Below are positions 35,900 to 44,460 of a stretch of DNA of 64,000 nt, piece after piece (within the stretch, counting starts at the first letter, position 1; the number at the start of each line of letters is the position of its first letter). The notes below the pieces were generated by a model that was not told the DNA's origin, did no database searches, and saw only the letters and a program-made list of their open reading frames with translations. This DNA is from JBHELG01 sp046263195. GTDB lineage: Bacteria > Actinomycetota > Nitriliruptoria > Nitriliruptorales > JAHWKO01. Location: assembly GCA_046263195.1 (NCBI GenBank), contig JBHELG010000033.1, forward strand, positions 45,184 to 109,183, read 5' to 3'. The position numbers and the translations under genes were made by a program.

Positions 35900-36196
35900 G
35901 TGGACATCGCGGAGTTCCAGCGCCTCATGCGGGAAACGTATGGCGAGCGCGACCAGGCGCGGGGTCTGGAACGGACCTTCGCCTGGTTCGTCGAGGAGAT
36001 CGGTGAGCTGTCACGTGCGCTCTTCCGTGGCGATGACGCGGACCGGCACACCGAGTTCGCCGACGTCCTCGCTTGGCTCGCATCCCTGGCCGAGCAGGCC
36101 GGAGTCGACCTGTCACAGGCTGCGCAGCGCTACGCGCACGGGTGCCCCAAGTGCGGCCGGCGTCCGTGTTCGTGCCTCGACACCCCGAAAGCATGA
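35900..36196 (+). CDS. MazG-like nucleotide pyrophosphohydrolase
   Basis: 98 residues, GTG start. The MazG all-alpha fold appears as FAWFVEEIGELSRALFRGD (EExxE) and TEFADVLAWLASLAEQAG (ExxD), the Mg-binding motif pairs. The C terminus adds a small Cys cluster, CPKCGRRPCSC, probably a zinc knuckle. These proteins remove non-canonical or damaged NTPs. It stands alone between the metal operon and asd-lysC, which is on the other strand. Confidence 0.85.
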   Translation: MDIAEFQRLMRETYGERDQARGLERTFAWFVEEIGELSRALFRGDDADRHTEFADVLAWLASLAEQAGVDLSQAAQRYAHGCPKCGRRPCSCLDTPKA

Positions 36197-36254
36197 AGAC
36201 TTGGCTCGGGAGGGGACGAAGACAGGTCGCCCAAAGACCGGGACGCTGTGGGAG

Positions 36255-37436
36255 TCAACCAGCCAGGTCGAACGACACCAGCTCCGCGAGTTGAACGGCG
36301 TTCAGAGCGGCTCCCTTCAGCAGGTTGTCACCCGTCACGAAGAGGTTGAGGGAGCGTGGATCGGTGAGATCACGGCGGACTCGTCCTACGAGTACCTCGT
36401 CACGACCTGCGCTCTCGAGCGGAGTGGGGTACGCAAGGGGCTCGCCGTCCTGGCCGGTCCCCTCCTCGACGAGCAGTCCGGGGGCGGCTCTCAAAACATC
36501 GAGGGCCGCCTGGACCTCGACCTCCCGCGAGAACCTGAGCCGAGCGACCAGGGAGTGGCCCACGAGGACCGGCACGCGTACGCAGGTGGGTGACACCTCG
36601 AGGTCGGGCAGATCGAGGATCTTTCGGCTCTCGTGCACGAGCTTCCACTCCTCGTCCGTGTAGCGATCGTCCGTGAATCTCCCACAGTGGGGCAGGACGT
36701 TGAAGGCGAGGGCCTTGCTGAACTGGATGGGTGCCACCGAGGCGGTCACAGCCCGACCGTCGCGGCGAAGGGTGTCGGGGTCGTCGAGCAGCTTCGCAGT
36801 CTGCTCGAGCAGTTCAGTCATACCCTTCTGTCCGGCCCCGCTGGCCGACTGATAGGACGTCACGACCATCGCCTCGAGCCCGAACGCGTCGTGGAGCGGC
36901 TTCGCCGCCACCATGAGCACCATCGTCGTGCAGTTTGGGTTGGCGACGATCCCCCTCGGACGGCGGTGTAGCGCGTGGGCGTTGACCTCGCTGACCACGA
37001 GGGGGACGTCCGGTTCGCGCCGCCACGCCGACGAGTTGTCAATTACCACGGCGCCACGCTCAGCCGCCGCGGGCGCCCACTGCCGCGACACTTCTCTGCC
37101 AGCGCTGAACAGAGCCACGTCGATTCCGTCGAAGATATCAGGAGTGAGCCGGGTCACCTCGAGATCCTGGTCGGCGAAGCGGATGCGCCGCCCCGCCGAG
37201 CGCTCGCTGGCGACGAGGACGGGTGCACCCTCGATTGGAAAGCCACGATCGTCGAGCAACCGGCGCATCTCCTCACCGACGGCTCCGGTGGCGCCCACGA
37301 CAGCAATTCTCAGCGGTCGGCTCGGCTGCTCGCCCGCCTGGGCCGAATGGTGGAGCCGGTCGTCCCTGTCAGGCGCTTTGCGTGCCGACCTGACGACCCG
37401 GGCATTGGGCTGTCGCTTCGCGTCGGGCTCGCTCAC
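36255..37436 (-). CDS. asd: aspartate-semialdehyde dehydrogenase
   Basis: Second step of the aspartate family pathway (lysine, threonine, methionine and diaminopimelate). The Rossmann motif is VVGATGAVGEEMRRLL and the active-site Cys169 is in ANPNCTTMVLM. SSAWRREPDVPLVVSEVN, SYQSASGAGQKGMTEL and the substrate-binding RVPVLVGHSLVA are present. From the GTG at 37436 it is 393 residues, about 40 longer at the N terminus than usual (polar, low complexity), so a later start such as near PLRIAVVG is possible. Follows lysC after 37 bases on the same strand; the pair are a common operon. Confidence 0.95.
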   Translation of the reverse strand: MSEPDAKRQPNARVVRSARKAPDRDDRLHHSAQAGEQPSRPLRIAVVGATGAVGEEMRRLLDDRGFPIEGAPVLVASERSAGRRIRFADQDLEVTRLTPDIFDGIDVALFSAGREVSRQWAPAAAERGAVVIDNSSAWRREPDVPLVVSEVNAHALHRRPRGIVANPNCTTMVLMVAAKPLHDAFGLEAMVVTSYQSASGAGQKGMTELLEQTAKLLDDPDTLRRDGRAVTASVAPIQFSKALAFNVLPHCGRFTDDRYTDEEWKLVHESRKILDLPDLEVSPTCVRVPVLVGHSLVARLRFSREVEVQAALDVLRAAPGLLVEEGTGQDGEPLAYPTPLESAGRDEVLVGRVRRDLTDPRSLNLFVTGDNLLKGAALNAVQLAELVSFDLAG

Positions 37437-37473
37437 GTCGGCTCCTCTCGCGTCGCTCCTGGCGAAGCCACGC

Positions 37474-37977
37474 TCACGCGTGCACCGCTCGTCCTGCGCT
37501 GGTCGTGGCGAGATCGAACGCTTCGTGGACTGCGCGGACCGCCTTCACCACGTCCTCCTCGCGTATGACGACAGAGATCCGGATGGTGGAAGTCGAGATC
37601 ATCTCGATGTTCACCCCGGCCTCGGCGAGGGTCTCGAACATCCGCGCGGCGACCCCGGGGTTGGTACGCATCCCAGCTCCGACGAGTGAAACCTTGGCGA
37701 CCTCCTCGTCGAGGGCGACGTTGCGTGCGCCTATCTCGGGCTGCAAGGCGCAGAGGAGGTCATAGGCGCGTTTCGCCACGTCTCGCGGCACCGTGAACGA
37801 GATGTCCGTCACGCCTCCCTCCGAAACGTTCTGGACGATCATGTCGACGTTCACGTGCGCCTTCGCGAGGGCACCGAACATGTGAGCGGCGATCCCCGGC
37901 CTGTCGGGCACACCCTGAACGGTGATCTTCGACTCGCTCGTGTCGTGGGCGATGCCGGAGATGTAGGCGTCTTCCAT
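37474..37977 (-). other. possible internal translation start for aspartokinase beta subunit
   Basis: An in-frame ATG at 37977 opens the regulatory half (MEDAYISGIAHDTSESK, 167 residues). Its strand carries GGAGGA ten bases upstream. In Corynebacterium and Bacillus the alpha2-beta2 kinase uses an overlapping in-frame gene; the arrangement here matches, expression is unproven. Confidence 0.5.
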
Positions 37978-38721
37978 GGCTCTCTTGTCCTCCGGCCCCA
38001 CCCACGTCCCCTCCTCATAAGTGAATGAGGAGCGGACGTGGACAAGGACCCCGTAGTTGCGCGCGAACTCAACGGAACGAGTCTGAAGCACGCGGGCGCC
38101 TTGAGCGGCCAGCTCGAGCATCTCTTCGAACGAGACGTAGTGGAGCTTACGAGCGTCTGGGCAGATGCGGGGGTCGGACGTGTAGACCCCATCGACGTCG
38201 GTGTAGATCTCGCAGAGGTCGGCCTGGAGCGCGGCCGCGAGCGCGACCGCGGTCGTGTCCGATCCCCCTCGCCCCAGGGTGGTTACGTCCTTCGTGTCCT
38301 GCGACACGCCCTGGAACCCTGCGACGATGACGGCATCACCGGCGACGAGTGATTCCCGCACCCGCCCCGGGGCTATGTCGACGATCTTGGCTCTGCCGTG
38401 GATCGCGTCGGTGATGATGCCCGCCTGGGACCCGGTGAACGATCGTGCCCGTACTCCACGCTCCGCGAGCGCCATCGCGAGCAAAGCCATGGATATCCGC
38501 TCACCTGCCGTCAGCAGCATGTCGAGCTCGCGAGCGGGCGGGCTCGGTGAGATCTGTTCAGCCAGGGCCACGAGGTCATCGGTGGACCTCCCCATCGCCG
38601 ACACCACGACGACAACCTCGTTGCCCGCTTCCTTGGCGATGGCGATGCGACTTGCGACACGCTTGATCCGTTCGACGTCAGCGACGGAGGTGCCGCCGTA
38701 CTTCTGCACGATCAGTGCCAT
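37474..38721 (-). CDS. lysC: aspartate kinase (lysine-sensitive type)
   Basis: Commits aspartate to the lysine/threonine/DAP branch. 415 residues from the ATG at 38721: VQKYGGTSVADVERIKRVA at the start, VVVSAMGRSTDDL, LGRGGSDTTAVALAAAL, and IYTDVDGVYTSDPRI in the catalytic domain. Two ACT domains (about 265-410) follow, with VPDRPGIAAHMFGALAKAHVNVDM. A Met residue at 249 with its own GGAGGA marks a possible beta-subunit start, as in corynebacterial LysC. A start at 38733 would add four residues. Likely feedback-inhibited by lysine plus threonine, by family. Confidence 0.96.
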   Translation of the reverse strand: MALIVQKYGGTSVADVERIKRVASRIAIAKEAGNEVVVVVSAMGRSTDDLVALAEQISPSPPARELDMLLTAGERISMALLAMALAERGVRARSFTGSQAGIITDAIHGRAKIVDIAPGRVRESLVAGDAVIVAGFQGVSQDTKDVTTLGRGGSDTTAVALAAALQADLCEIYTDVDGVYTSDPRICPDARKLHYVSFEEMLELAAQGARVLQTRSVEFARNYGVLVHVRSSFTYEEGTWVGPEDKRAMEDAYISGIAHDTSESKITVQGVPDRPGIAAHMFGALAKAHVNVDMIVQNVSEGGVTDISFTVPRDVAKRAYDLLCALQPEIGARNVALDEEVAKVSLVGAGMRTNPGVAARMFETLAEAGVNIEMISTSTIRISVVIREEDVVKAVRAVHEAFDLATTSAGRAVHA

Positions 38722-38801
38722 GCGCGCTCCCACGACGGGCCTCAGTCGACCGTCGATGCTATCCAGCGTCGACCGGGCACGTTCCTGCGTACCCTCGCAC
38801 T

Positions 38802-39305
38802 ATGACGCCCGATTCACCTGCTGTCAGAGCCGCTGACCTCGAGTCGCGAGGTACGGCTCCAAGGGAGGGGACGTCCGAGCCTCCCGAGTACCCAGCCGGG
38901 CACCGCTTGCTGGCCCATACCGCTGACACGGCGTTCGAGGCGTGGGGACCCACCCGTGCCGACTGTTTCGGCGAGGCGGTTCGCGCCCTGGTCGCATCCT
39001 TCGCCGACGTGTCCCGTGCGCCGCTCGTCGATCGACTTCACGTGAGATTCGGTCCGGCAGCCGAGGAGGACGTGCTCGTCGAGCTTCTCGAAGAGGTCAT
39101 CTACCTCCTCGACACCCGGGGGTTGGTGGTGGCCGTGGCCGATTTGCGCGACGAGGAGGATGGTGCCCTGAGTGGTCAGCTCGAGCTCAGCGACGTCGTA
39201 GCGGTTCAGGCATCAGGAGCCGTGCCGAAGGCGATCACCTACCACGGGCTTCGCGTGGATGCTGGCGAAGTGGGTTGGCGCTGCCATGTGACCATCGATG
39301 TGTGA
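38802..39305 (+). CDS. archease, RtcB cofactor protein
   Basis: Archease activates RtcB RNA ligases by helping guanylylation and turnover. From the ATG at 38802 it is 167 residues with a 40-residue polar lead. Family segments are LLAHTADTAFEAWGPTRADCFGEAVRAL, the acidic LVELLEEVIYLLDTRG, and a final AITYHGLRVDAGEVGWRCHVTIDV. Metal-binding acidic residues of archease (Asp in HTAD, terminal Asp) are present. It converges on rtcB, with a seven-base gap, so the pair is co-located but on opposite strands. Confidence 0.92.
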   Translation: MTPDSPAVRAADLESRGTAPREGTSEPPEYPAGHRLLAHTADTAFEAWGPTRADCFGEAVRALVASFADVSRAPLVDRLHVRFGPAAEEDVLVELLEEVIYLLDTRGLVVAVADLRDEEDGALSGQLELSDVVAVQASGAVPKAITYHGLRVDAGEVGWRCHVTIDV

Positions 39306-39312
39306 TGGGTGT

Positions 39313-40770
39313 TCAGCCCTTCACGACTCCGAGGGGTCGCAGTCGGACGACACGGCGGGCCAGGCCTGCCTCCTCACAGACCCGCACGACCTCGTCGACG
39401 TCCTTATACGCATATGGTGCTTCCTCCGGCAGGTCATGCCGGGACTCCTCGCGGACAAGCACTCCGTGTCGTTCCAGCTCGTCGTGCAGCTCGCGGCCGC
39501 TCTGCTTCGACTTCGCCTCCTTTCTGCTCATGGTGCGGCCCGCGCCATGGCAGGCGGAGTGGAAGGCCGCGCCGCCCTCCATGCCGACGAGCACATACGA
39601 GCCCGTTCCCATGGAGCCGGGGACGAGCACAGGCTGACCCCACCGGCGCAGCTCCTGGGACAGGTCCGGGTGCTCCGGTGGCAGGGCGAGCGTGGCCCCC
39701 TTGCGGTGAACACAGAGACTTAGGCGGCGGCAGGCACTTGCCGTTCTCCCTGCCTGCGTTGCGATCTCGTGCTCCTCAAGCTTCGCGAGGTTGTGAGACA
39801 CGTCGTAGACCAGGGTGAGGTGACGTTGACCGGTCGTCGTCGCGAAGGCGTCACGGGTGGCCTCCGCGAGCAGCTGCCGGTTGGCTCGTCCGAAATTCGC
39901 TCCCGCCGCCATGGCACCCAGGTAGCCTCGTCCCTCAGGCGAGTCGACCGGAACGCAGGCGAGTTGGCGATCTGCCACCTGTATCCCATAGCGCTGCATG
40001 GCCTTCTGCATGCTCCGAACATGGTCCTGGCAGATTTGGTGGCCGAGTCCCCGCGACCCCGTGTGGATCATGACACAGACCTGATCGTTCTCCAGTCCGA
40101 ATCCTGCAGCGACCTCCGCATCGAATATCTCCTCGACGTATTGGACCTCGAGGAAGTGGTTACCCGAGCCGAGGCTGCCAAACTGCTGCATGCCCCGCTG
40201 TCGGGCACGACGGCTGACCTGAGAGGGGTCGGCGTCGGGCAAGAAGCCATCGTCCTCGGTGCGTTCGAGGTCATGCTCAGTTCCGCAGCCACGTTCTACC
40301 GCATAGCTGGACCCGCGCTCGAGCACCTCGACGAGCTTGTCCTCGTCGCCGAGCTCCCACACCCCACCACGGCCGAGGCCACGCGGCACCGTTTCGCTCA
40401 GGACGTCCATGAGTCGTGGTAGCGCCCCGGACACCTCCTCGCGTGACATCGGGGCCGCCAGTAGGCGAACGCCACACGAGATGTCGAATCCCACCCCGCC
40501 CGGCGATATGACGCCACCGTCGGAGACGTCGGTGGCGGCCACCCCTCCGATTGGGAACCCGTAACCCCAGTGCATGTCCGGCATGGCGTAGCTCGCCTCG
40601 ACGATGCCCGGAAGCGCGGCGACGTTCGCGACCTGCTGGAGTGATTCGTCGGCCTCGATGTCCGGCAGGAGAGATCGGGAGGCAAACACCACCCCGGGCA
40701 CCCGCATGTCTCCCGTGGGTTCGATCCGCCAGCGGTAGGGGGTCTCCTGGACGAGCCTCGGGCTGGGCAT
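39313..40770 (-). CDS. rtcB: RtcB-type RNA-splicing/repair ligase
   Basis: Joins RNA 3'-phosphate or 2',3'-cyclic phosphate to 5'-OH ends using GTP and manganese. 485 residues from the ATG at 40770. Hallmarks are GVGFDISCGVRLL (metal Asp/Cys), GSLGSGNHFLEVQ, HTGSRGLGHQICQDH, PGSMGTGSYVLVG, and the guanylylated His in HSACHGAGRTMSR. The frame continues upstream to 40845 but that part overlaps the previous gene. It starts four bases after the stop of the phosphoribosyltransferase-hydrolase gene, so the two are an operon. Together with archease it suggests an RNA-repair function. Confidence 0.96.
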   Translation of the reverse strand: MPSPRLVQETPYRWRIEPTGDMRVPGVVFASRSLLPDIEADESLQQVANVAALPGIVEASYAMPDMHWGYGFPIGGVAATDVSDGGVISPGGVGFDISCGVRLLAAPMSREEVSGALPRLMDVLSETVPRGLGRGGVWELGDEDKLVEVLERGSSYAVERGCGTEHDLERTEDDGFLPDADPSQVSRRARQRGMQQFGSLGSGNHFLEVQYVEEIFDAEVAAGFGLENDQVCVMIHTGSRGLGHQICQDHVRSMQKAMQRYGIQVADRQLACVPVDSPEGRGYLGAMAAGANFGRANRQLLAEATRDAFATTTGQRHLTLVYDVSHNLAKLEEHEIATQAGRTASACRRLSLCVHRKGATLALPPEHPDLSQELRRWGQPVLVPGSMGTGSYVLVGMEGGAAFHSACHGAGRTMSRKEAKSKQSGRELHDELERHGVLVREESRHDLPEEAPYAYKDVDEVVRVCEEAGLARRVVRLRPLGVVKG

Positions 40771-40774
40771 ACGC

Positions 40775-42136
40775 TCAGGAAGGATCAGAGTCGGGCGGAT
40801 GAGAGGACAGGTGTCGCGAGAACCAGTTCCCGGCGTACTTGGCAACCTCGTCGAGCGCGCCTGGCTCTTCGAAGAGATGACTGGCGCCCGGGATGATCAC
40901 GAGCTCATGCTCGACCCGCAGCTTCTTGGCGGCTTTCTCGTTCATGCCAATGACGGGCTCGTCGCGTCCGCCGACGATGAGAAGGGTCGGCGCCGTGACC
41001 TCTCCCAACCGCTCCATGGCGAGGTCGGGACGCCCACCGCGTGAGACCACCGCCTGGACCTCCGGTCCCAGCTCGGCGACCGCGACCAGCGCCGCGGCGG
41101 CGCCCGTGCTCGCACCGAAGAGGCCGACCGGCAGGCCCTCCAGCTCGTCCTGCTCGTGGGCCCAACGGACTGCGGCGACGAGGCGGCGGCCGAGGAGGGG
41201 AATGTCGAACACGTTGCTGCGCTCGCGCTCTTCGGGTGGAGTGAGCAGGTCGAATAGCAGGGTCGCAAACCCGGCCTCGTTCAGCTGTGCGGCGACCTGG
41301 CGGTTACGCGGACTCCCGCGGCTCGAACCGCTGCCGTGCGCGAAGATGACGAGGCCGTGGGGCCGGGCAGGGAGACGCAGATCTGCCGGCAGCGTCACCT
41401 CCCCGGCAACGACGGCGACCTCCTGTTGCCCGTGGCCGGGGTTGCCGCCAGGTTCCTCGCCAGACTGAGTTGGGGTGCCCTCCTCCATTCCGGTGGGAAG
41501 CTCGTCGTAGGCTCGTGACAGCAGCTCGACGACAGTCTCGTCCCGAGTCTGGCCGAAGTCGCGGTACCAGGATCCGACGGCTACGAACGAGGGCGGAGCG
41601 TGCAGGCAGACGACCTCGTCGTAGTGTTCCGACACCTGCTTCACACTGTCGGGGGCTCCGACCGGCACAGCGAGGATGGTGCGTCCGGCGCCCCGCTCGC
41701 GTGCCACCCGGGCGGCGGCGGTCGAGCTCACACCAGTGGCAAGTCCGTCGTCGACGACGATGACCGTACGGCCTCGAACGGGTACCGCCGGGCGGCCGCT
41801 GCGGTAGCGCTGGAGCCGGCGATCGAGCTCCTCGCGCTCTCGTGCCACTGCCTCGTCCAGCGCATCCTGCGAGATCCGCAGGCCCCGGATGGCCTCGTCG
41901 TTCATGAGGACGACGTTCTCTTCACCGACGGCTCCTATGCCGTACTCCGGATTGTGAGGCGCTCCGACCTTGCGGACGACGAGGACATCGAGTGGTGCTT
42001 CCAGGGCTTTGGCGATCTCGTAGGCGACGGGTACGCCCCCGCGTGGCAGGCCGAGCACGATCGGATCCTCGTCCACGAAGCGGGTGAGACGCTCGGCGAG
42101 CCGACGTCCGGCGTCGCGGCGATCATCGAACTGCAT
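40775..42136 (-). CDS. phosphoribosyltransferase fused to alpha/beta hydrolase
   Basis: 453 residues. Part one (about 1-210) is a type I phosphoribosyltransferase: VLGLPRGGVPVAYEIAKAL, VRKVGAPHNPEYGIGAVGE, and the PRPP loop VIVVDDGLATGVSSTAAA. Part two (about 245-440) is a dienelactone-hydrolase-like alpha/beta hydrolase: LVIFAHGSGSSRGSPRNR, the nucleophile elbow GLFGASTGAAAAL (GxSxG), IVGGRDEPV, and GASHLFEEPG (His). A Gly/Pro/Glu linker joins them. Such fusions occur in actinobacteria, without a known substrate. The ATG at 42136 opens an operon with rtcB. Confidence 0.9.
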   Translation of the reverse strand: MQFDDRRDAGRRLAERLTRFVDEDPIVLGLPRGGVPVAYEIAKALEAPLDVLVVRKVGAPHNPEYGIGAVGEENVVLMNDEAIRGLRISQDALDEAVAREREELDRRLQRYRSGRPAVPVRGRTVIVVDDGLATGVSSTAAARVARERGAGRTILAVPVGAPDSVKQVSEHYDEVVCLHAPPSFVAVGSWYRDFGQTRDETVVELLSRAYDELPTGMEEGTPTQSGEEPGGNPGHGQQEVAVVAGEVTLPADLRLPARPHGLVIFAHGSGSSRGSPRNRQVAAQLNEAGFATLLFDLLTPPEERERSNVFDIPLLGRRLVAAVRWAHEQDELEGLPVGLFGASTGAAAALVAVAELGPEVQAVVSRGGRPDLAMERLGEVTAPTLLIVGGRDEPVIGMNEKAAKKLRVEHELVIIPGASHLFEEPGALDEVAKYAGNWFSRHLSSHPPDSDPS

Positions 42137-42344
42137 GCGGACCTCCTCTCACGATGATGTCAGCCCACTTCGAGATGGGACCGTACGAGCGTCGGTAAGG
42201 CTCGAGACTGTCCTGCCCGCGGTCTCGTTCGTCCCCACCCTCCGCGCCTGCGGTCCTCCCCCGGGCGACCTGTCGCGGTCTGGACGCCAGGACCGCTCGT
42301 GCTTCCAGACCGTGCTCCCAGACCGCTGTACCAGCCGGGAGCTC

Positions 42345-43727
42345 TCAGCGGGGTGGACCGAACACCCATTCGGATCCGGCAGCGGTTTCCTCGCTGACGA
42401 ACCGGAACGGCAAGCGGCCCTGGAGCTCAACCGCCGCCGCCCAGGCGGCTCCGAAGGCGGCGCCGAAGAGGACACCCGTGAAGGACGCATCCGCGTTGAC
42501 GAGGGCAGCCAGCCCGACGACAGCCACGATGAAGGTCCCAACTGCCATTGTCGTCACCGCCGCCGCCCATCGCAGGCGGGTGACGGCCACGGCGACAGCG
42601 TGCACGAGGAGCGCCCCGGCGATCGCTACCGGGAGCGAGGGCCAACCAGTCCCCGGGATCCTCTCGGTGATGACCTGTTGCACCAACCATGTCGACCCGG
42701 CGGTACCGAAAGCCCCGACGACGACGCGCATCCCGGCTCTCCAAGTCACAGACCAGGCGGCGAAGGCGGCCAGGAAGAGGACTGGGAAGGCCACCCATGG
42801 CAGTTCGAAGACAGCGGTGATGACGTTGGCGACGACGACGGCTGCCTCCGTCTCGACGTCGGCGAACCACCGGCGCACAGGCCGATCGAGGCGCGCGACC
42901 CCTTCGAAACCATGGACATCACTGAACACGACGCCGGCTGCGAGCGATGCGACCGCGAAGACGACGAACCCGAGGGTCAGGCTCAGCCCGCGGGCGATTC
43001 GAGGATCGAAGCGACGGGCGAGCCAGTGCAGCTCGTCTCCGTAGCGTTCGCGCACCCAACGGACCGGCTGTGTCGCGCCCAGGCGCTCCCCGAGAGCGAC
43101 CAGCTGATCTTGCCGCTGGATCACGCGGCGGGCCGACCAGCGCAGGAGCAGCCCTATCACCAGCACGAGGAGGAGGACGAAGGCCGCACGACCGGCAATC
43201 TTCTCGACAACGTCCCACGATTGGCCTGCGATGAAGCCGAGCAGCACGAACGAGACTGCCCAGGCAGTGGCGCTGGGGACGCTGAAGAGCAGGAACCGCG
43301 GATACGGCATACGGGCGCTTCCTGCTGCAAAGGGGACGAAGGTACGCACAACGGACGCCCAACGTCCCACCACGATGGTCCAGCCACCTTTTTCTCGGAA
43401 GCGACGCCGCACGCGGCTGATCCGGTCGCTGAAGCGCCTCTGGACTGGTCCCCAAGCGAGCAACCGTGCCCCCCAGCGTCGACCGACCCAGTAGCCGGCC
43501 GAGTCGCCGAACACGGCTGCCGTCGTGGCGGTCGCGATCATGCCTCCGAGCGTCACCCGCCCCTCGGCCGCGAGCACGCCACCGAGCACCATCGACATTT
43601 CCCCTGGCGAGATCAGGCCGAGAAAGACGGCTGCTTCGCTGAATGCAAGCAAGCCGATGACCGCATAGGCAGCAGCACCCTGTAGTCCGAGCAGGGCCTG
43701 GATGGCGTTGTGTAGGACGCGGTCCAT
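42345..43727 (-). CDS. DedA-family membrane protein fused to PAP2-like domain
   Basis: 460 residues from ATG at 43727, longer than DedA alone (about 200). The N-terminal part has the VTT/DedA pattern: FSEAAVFLGLISPGEMSMVLGG, FREKGGWTIVVGRWASVVRTFVPFAAGSARM. A second membrane domain with about six segments follows. There LDRPVRRWF, QQVITERIPGTGWPSLPVAI and RLRWAA keep the spacing of a PAP2 phosphatase but lack the PSGH histidines (PSLP instead), so phosphatase activity is doubtful. DedA proteins scramble or flip lipids. A combined lipid-scramblase and phosphatase-derived domain is plausible. A farther start at 43781 is unlikely. Confidence 0.8.
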   Translation of the reverse strand: MDRVLHNAIQALLGLQGAAAYAVIGLLAFSEAAVFLGLISPGEMSMVLGGVLAAEGRVTLGGMIATATTAAVFGDSAGYWVGRRWGARLLAWGPVQRRFSDRISRVRRRFREKGGWTIVVGRWASVVRTFVPFAAGSARMPYPRFLLFSVPSATAWAVSFVLLGFIAGQSWDVVEKIAGRAAFVLLLVLVIGLLLRWSARRVIQRQDQLVALGERLGATQPVRWVRERYGDELHWLARRFDPRIARGLSLTLGFVVFAVASLAAGVVFSDVHGFEGVARLDRPVRRWFADVETEAAVVVANVITAVFELPWVAFPVLFLAAFAAWSVTWRAGMRVVVGAFGTAGSTWLVQQVITERIPGTGWPSLPVAIAGALLVHAVAVAVTRLRWAAAVTTMAVGTFIVAVVGLAALVNADASFTGVLFGAAFGAAWAAAVELQGRLPFRFVSEETAAGSEWVFGPPR

Positions 43728-43860
43728 GTGGTGAGCGTACGGCCCAGCACTCAGGCCGCGGAGCCCGAAGACCTCACACATCCTGCCGCCGGCGCCGTCG
43801 CAGGCCCAAGACCGCTCCTACGACCACTCCCGAAGATCAGGCCTACCAGCCTTCGGCTTG

Positions 43861-44460
43861 TCAGGGGCTGACGTCCCGCCGGCCCGTGAAGGCTCGGCTG
43901 AGGGTGACCTCGTCGGCATAGTCCAGGTCCCCTCCCACCGGGAGGCCACTGGCAATGCGAGTGACGCGAACACCGAGGGGGGTCAACAGCCGCGCGAGGT
44001 AGGAAGCCGTTGCCTCGCCCTCTACGTTCGGGTTCGTCGCGATGATGACCTCCCGAACTCCCTCGGGTTCGATGCGTCGTATCAGTTCGCGGATGTGAAG
44101 CTGGTCTGGTCCGATACCGTCGATCGGAGAGATCGCACCACCCAGGACGTGGTAGCGGCCCCGGAATTCGCGTGTGCGCTCGATCGCTATGACGTCACGG
44201 GGTTCCTCGACGGCGCACAGCACGCTGGGATCGCGCCGTGAATCCCGACAGACCCGGCATTCCTCCTGCTCTGCGACGTTCCAGCAGCGCCGGCAGAAAC
44301 GGATGCGTTCCTTCACCCGCATGATGGCCTCGGCGAGGCGATGGGCGTCGGCTGGATCCGCTTGGAGGAGGTGGAAGGCGAGCCGTTGTGCGCTCTTCGG
44401 ACCGATTCCGGGCAGACGCCCGAGCTCGTCGACGAGATCCTGCAGAGTGCCTTCGTACAT
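43861..44460 (-). CDS. recR: recombination protein RecR
   Basis: Mediates RecF/RecO loading of RecA on gapped DNA. 199 residues with the helix-hairpin-helix LGRLPGIGPKSAQRLAFHLL, the four-Cys zinc finger FCRRCWNVAEQEECRVC, and a Toprim domain (VEEPRDVIAIERT, HVLGGAISPIDGIGPDQL). The C-terminal ITRIASGLPVGGDLDYADEVTL-like Walker-B region is standard. Its ATG overlaps the dnaX stop by one base (TGATG). The usual ebfC/ybaB gene between dnaX and recR is missing. Confidence 0.97.
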   Translation of the reverse strand: MYEGTLQDLVDELGRLPGIGPKSAQRLAFHLLQADPADAHRLAEAIMRVKERIRFCRRCWNVAEQEECRVCRDSRRDPSVLCAVEEPRDVIAIERTREFRGRYHVLGGAISPIDGIGPDQLHIRELIRRIEPEGVREVIIATNPNVEGEATASYLARLLTPLGVRVTRIASGLPVGGDLDYADEVTLSRAFTGRRDVSP

